Shown here piece after piece: positions 60,367 to 64,000 of a DNA stretch of 64,000 nt. Positions within the stretch are counted from its first letter, which is position 1; every line of letters starts with the position of its first letter. The position numbers were made by a program, and so were the translations under genes. Where the stretch lies: positions 18,184,113 to 18,248,112 of the forward strand of contig CM040092.1 of the NCBI GenBank assembly GCA_022496805.1. The letters run 5' to 3'. Below the pieces are notes generated by a model. The model saw only the letters and a list, made by a program, of their open reading frames with translations, was not told the DNA's origin and made no database searches. Source of the DNA: Pohlia nutans (lineage: Eukaryota; Streptophyta; Bryopsida; Bryales; Mniaceae).

Positions 60367-60781
60367 CCCTTAAACGTCATACCCGACTTACGAGGGTTGG
60401 GCTTTTGTATTTTAAAGCAGTTTGGCCGTGAATATCTCATAATAGATTTTATTCTATTCAATTTTCTTTTTTAGGCATCACCTATAATGCAAATAGTATG
60501 TATTTTCAATTTTAGAATGTAATGTGATTTTATATTTAGACGTCCAATCTAGAAAAAAAACTCCAAATTTCCAAGAATGGTTTTGTCTTTTAATAGTAAA
60601 CTTTAATCCTAACTCTATTCAAATATCATTTGCAATTGTTGCTTTCTACTTCCACTGCCTTGCAAGATTTCTTCTTCAATGCAATGTGCACTAATAATTC
60701 AACTCTCTACTAACATTCTAATAGGACCAATATTGAGCCTATAGCCTCTACCAATTTAAAAGTGTCCCCCATCAATGTTCA
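60367..60781 (+). mobile_element. Possible TTAA-type element (family I), left end only clear
   Basis: CCCTTAAACGTCATACCCGA at 60367 after TTTA resembles a left end; no good right end was found before F3 begins. Confidence 0.4.
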
Positions 60782-60785
60782 TTAA

Positions 60786-61675
60786 CCCCTACATGTCCAA
60801 GCATCCAAATAGTAAATATATGGTGGTTGGTCAAATTCAATTTCAACCTTAACCCTAAACGTCCCGGCGTCCAGAAACTAAATCACAAACAAATTAAAAG
60901 CCTTGCAACTTTCTCATACAACCTCGGATGACTTTTATCCAAGTTACATTTGTAAGCCTATTAGATTCTCTACTAATTACAACAAATCTCTTGTAATGGG
61001 GAGCTGTTGATAATATTGAAGAGGCCTCCAACTACAAGTATGTCAAATTTGTTGGGGTTGATTTTATGCTTGCAATGGTCCTCTCATATACACCTCATGT
61101 ACATCTGAGCCATGCCAATATCTATTTTTGAGGCTAGCATCTACTTTTGTTCTACTTTTGTTCAAAGGATTGGTACGTTTAGGGGTTAAAAATGATTTTT
61201 TTTGCTTCAAGTCTAACTAAAAAAATGGAGCTTATCAAGTCTAGTTTCTACTTCACTTTGTAAATTTGAAAAAATCACAATATTAAGTATTTTATTGCAT
61301 TTTCAATGCTAAGAGGTCATAATCCAAACTACACTACCGGTACAAAGCATATGTGATTATCAAATTTCCAAATTTAGAAAATATCTTTTCAATTAATTTT
61401 TTTCCATGTGGTTCTTCATTGTAACTTGAACCTCTTATAAAGGTTGATTATTTGGAACAATATTGTAATTTATATGAATTTCTTTGTGTACTTTATCTAA
61501 AAAATCACATTAAATTTATAACACATTAAAAGAGATTGAAAAATTGAAGACCAATAGGAAATATATATTTACATTTATTAAAAATATTTCAAAAAATATC
61601 TTAAGAGCTTTTGATGAACAAACTTCACAAGAAGTGATGTTTGACTTTTTTGTGAAGGCCTTGGGCATTTAGGGA
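60786..61675 (-). mobile_element. TTAA-flanked MITE, family F copy 3, split by K
   Basis: TTAA 60782-60785 and 61676-61679; the left end is CCCCTACATGTCC and the right end GGGCATTTAGGGA. The interior is the reverse of F1 except for element K. Where F1's inverse reads GATCTTGAAGATGAC, this copy has CTTAA, which became K's target. Confidence 0.78.
60853..61185. mobile_element. TTAA-flanked MITE (family K) nested in F3
   Basis: TTAA 60849-60852 and 61186-61189; the left end is CCCTAAACGTCCCGGCGTCC and the right end GGTACGTTTAGGGG. 333 bp, non-coding. Confidence 0.83.
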
Positions 61676-61679
61676 TTAA

Positions 61680-62133
61680 ATGGTTTTTGATCCTTAAGTA
61701 TAATGGCAACATGGGCTGACTAACATTTTCAACCAGTTGTTCAAAACTTAGTATACCATGTGATTATTGTAACACATGAAGATCGTTGATAGCTCTCCTA
61801 AACTAAATTCATCAAAGCCTAATGTCCTAAGTGCATAATTTAGGAAGTTTATGGTAGGCCGTCATGACAATGCCATTTATGCCTTTCCCGATGATTGCCT
61901 GTTCTCAAAATAGTTTTTGATGATCTTATAGTGTCACATTGTGCAATTCTCTCACGTTGGGCCATTCACATTTGGATTTTCTCATACTGATATAATTTGG
62001 TGCCACGTGGACCCCTTCCGGGAGTGCCACATGTCAAAAATAATTTTTGTGCCAAAATTGAAAAATGAGCCAAAAAATTTGAAATTAAAAAAAAAAACAT
62101 ATATAATGCTAAAAACTACTCAAAACCGAGACC
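61680..62133. other. Spacer before the DUF506-like exon
   Basis: Any downstream DUF506 exon should lie here or further left on minus; none is recognisable. Confidence 0.4.
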
Positions 62134-62625
62134 CTACTCAAAACTGCTCAAAACTGGCCGGATGATTCTCACTTTGCAACAAAAACCTTTGGATAACAAA
62201 TTCCTCTCGGGTATGTTGTCAATGTTGCTGTGAAAAACAGCGGCGAGCTCGGACGACTTTGAATCTTTGTCAGAGGAAGCGTCGTCAAACCGCGACCGAC
62301 CTTGCTTCCTGTCGTTCGTTTCGTCCTCGAGAAACTCATCCACCATATCTGCTAAGCGCATAGAGTTTGGCCCGTGCTCGAGAGTATCCAAATCTTCATC
62401 ACCTCCTTCGCCGAGAAGCTTCATCCTCAACTTCATTGCCAAATTCGACCTCGTTAAAACCCGAAGAGCCTGAAGATGTGTAGGCCGACGCCCCTTCTTC
62501 GACGGAGAGACGCGTACCTGCAACAGCAACGCCCTGAGTCCCCGCTCCTCCTTCGCCCTCGCTACCGCCTTTGAGCAAGTGCCCCTTGTTTTCAAAACCG
62601 GCTTCATTGTCACAAGGCCCGACAT
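62134..62625 (-). CDS. Probable first exon of a DUF506-type protein, incomplete
   Basis: DUF506 (a PD-(D/E)XK nuclease-like plant family) has mostly unknown roles. The 163-codon frame begins MSGLVTMKPVLKTRG and contains NSMRLADMVDEFLEDE, then DDASSDKDSKSSELAAVF and IPERNLLSKG, resembling the family's N-terminal half: acidic helix, Asp/Ser-rich linker and ERNLL segment. A donor GTGAGA follows GCAAA at about 62170; a second candidate GT lies a little upstream, after TCCAAAG. The frame therefore probably ends before 62134. The main DUF506 domain is not visible to the left, so the gene may be truncated, have a long intron, or be misassigned. The alternative frame 62695-62399 is low-complexity and rejected. 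Confidence 0.5.
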   Translation of the reverse strand: MSGLVTMKPVLKTRGTCSKAVARAKEERGLRALLLQVRVSPSKKGRRPTHLQALRVLTRSNLAMKLRMKLLGEGGDEDLDTLEHGPNSMRLADMVDEFLEDETNDRKQGRSRFDDASSDKDSKSSELAAVFHSNIDNIPERNLLSKGFCCKVRIIRPVLSSFE

Positions 62626-63250
62626 CTTGGAATAGAATTCGAAACCTGCAGACTCGAGACCACCTCACACCAAAACCTTCACTGACGATCCCCAAACACC
62701 ATTATAGAAAAACCCCAAAACAAAAAAAAAACGCTCTAAAAGACTCGAAATCTCTCCAAAAAATTCACGAACACAAAAAACATCCCATCCTCTCCGGTGC
62801 ACATGGAAGGACACAAAAACAAACAGTAACAAGGACCGCAATCCACCCTAACCTACAGCCCGTGAAAACGCCATTGCCATGCAACAGGAATCAGGTGAGG
62901 GAGAGAGCGAGGGAATGAGCATGGATGTAAAGGAATCGAGAAAAAGAGAGAGAGTTAAGTGCCGTCATATCTAGTAGCATGCACAAAAAGCTTAATAAGC
63001 TAAGCTAAGGTCTGGCCCTCGTCACGAAACAGTGGTCGGTTTGAGCGTGGGCTCCGGATAGGAAGGCCGTCGATCAGCACCGACGGTCAAGATCTTTCCT
63101 CAAGATTGGACCACATTGCGGGACGGGAAGGGCCAGATGCACGGGCTGGAGTCTGACGAGCCAACCAAGAATTAATTGATTGAGTTTAAATTCAGCATGT
63201 ATCAGATGTCTAATCATGCATGCAAGGCCAAGTTAAATTGAACATACAAG
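62626..63250. other. Upstream region of the DUF506-like exon
   Basis: Includes an A-rich stretch (62700-62780) and a GA-rich tract (62895-62955) that could be leader or core-promoter sequence on minus. No other gene recognised. Confidence 0.4.
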
Positions 63251-63529
63251 GCAGCAGCTGACACGGGCTTCTTTTAATGGCCATTAATATCTACTGTTCA
63301 TGGTGTTCACGAGGCTCTTCATTTTCTTTGCTTCACCACCTTGGGTTCCACAGTTAAAAGGCAGTAGTCTTCCTACAATTGAGGGCAGTGGCGGGCGAGA
63401 CCCAAAGCCATCAAATGGGTGGTCTTCCAAAAAGTTTGTGTGTCCAAGAAGTGCCTTTGACGGCCAGGCCAGGGGCCTGCCAAATCCCACAGAGAGTACT
63501 ATGAGGGGAGTGGTGGTGCCTCCCCTCAT
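63251..63529. other. Spacer before the minisatellite
   Basis: Overlapping frames on both strands, without family features. Confidence 0.4.
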
Positions 63530-64000
63530 GGTACTAGGCAGTGGTGGTAGTGGTGGTGACCGTCACCACCACTCAAAAAAATTGGGGAAATGGCACGGGG
63601 TGGTGGTGACGGTCTCCACCACCACATGAAAATTAGCATGGAGGTGGTGGTGACCGTCACCACCACCAAAAAAAATTGGAGAATTGGCACGAGGGTGGTG
63701 GTGACGGTCTCCACCACCACATGAAAATTGGCATGGAAGTAGTGGTGACCGTCACCACCACTATAAACATTTTTGAATTAGCATGGGGATGGTGGTGAAT
63801 GTCACCACACCGAAAAAGAAATTGGAAATTGGCACGGGGGTGGTGGTCACCATCACTACCATCCCCAAAAATATTGAACATGTGGTGGCGATCGCCACCG
63901 GTTTGAAGGGGTCGTGGTGAGTGCCACTACCTCTTCAAAACCGGTGGTTACCCCTACTACATGTTCAATTTTTTTTGAAGTGGTTGTGTTCACCGCCACC
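63530..64000. repeat. Palindromic GTGGTGG minisatellite, continues past the edge
   Basis: At least ten dyad units of the type GGTGGTGACCGTCACCACC or GGTGGTGACGGTCTCCACC, spaced about 30-60 bp apart and joined by A-rich linkers such as AAAAATTGG and ATGAAAATTGGCATGG. Units become more diverged toward 64000 (e.g. GGTGGCGATCGCCACC near 63883). Open frames on both strands here are by-products of the repeat. Confidence 0.88.

Noticed and set aside
62399..62695. 98-aa Gly/Glu-rich frame overlapping the DUF506-like exon
   Set aside because: Low-complexity shadow in another frame; it lacks the family motifs carried by the 62134-62625 frame.
63284..63881. Overlapping frames with His/Thr-rich or Trp/Pro-rich repeats
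   Set aside because: By-products of the palindromic minisatellite, open on both strands at once.

Overview
This is eukaryotic nuclear DNA from a land plant. The evidence is genes split by GT-AG introns, a plant-type UNC-13/DUF810 gene, a ZPR1 gene with a telo-box upstream, a probable DUF506 exon, and PIF/Harbinger, CACTA, MULE, Ty3/gypsy, LINE and SINE-like transposons. I cannot name the lineage: introns are short and the DNA is AT-rich and packed with transposons, which fits several groups. No CRISPR array, prokaryotic operon or intact tRNA/rRNA gene was seen.

Host genes. (1) 7193-13815, minus strand: a complete 15-exon ZPR1 gene, 496 aa. (2) 52194-57498, plus strand: a complete 6-exon UNC-13/MUN-like (DUF810) gene, 970 aa. 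(3) 62134-62625, minus strand: a probable first exon of a DUF506-type gene whose remainder I cannot find here. All other coding signal belongs to transposons.

Mobile DNA. 0.3-6.7 kb, 25.7-29.9 kb and 58.3-61.7 kb are built from small elements, nested and abutting, flanked by TTAA with ends like CCC(C/T)TAAACGTCC; more copies lie in ZPR1 introns and elsewhere (about 25 copies, roughly a fifth of the window). This is the signature of piggyBac-type transposons, which are rarely reported from land plants. Several copies have related uninterrupted sequence in the same window, so the TTAA duplication can be read directly. 15.9-17.7 kb is a 5'-truncated non-LTR retrotransposon with an RNase H domain and an apparent restriction-like endonuclease. 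18563-25702 is a complete PIF/Harbinger element (TAA duplication) with a decayed transposase. 31.4-39.0 kb is a decayed Ty3/gypsy element in reverse, interrupted by a 2.1-kb CACTA element that itself carries a TTAA element, a 158-bp-arm hairpin and a SINE. 39.5-40.6 kb holds two opposed MULE transposase pieces, followed by a second gypsy fragment.

Tandem arrays occur at 6.66-6.92, 19.9-20.3, 30.2-31.4 and 51.3-51.8 kb. A palindromic GTGGTGG minisatellite runs off the right edge.

The three host genes show no evident functional link. The coherent biology here is transposon ecology: one class of terminal repeats carried by many unrelated internal sequences, inserting into one another at TTAA, sometimes at a TTAA inside another element's own terminal repeat.
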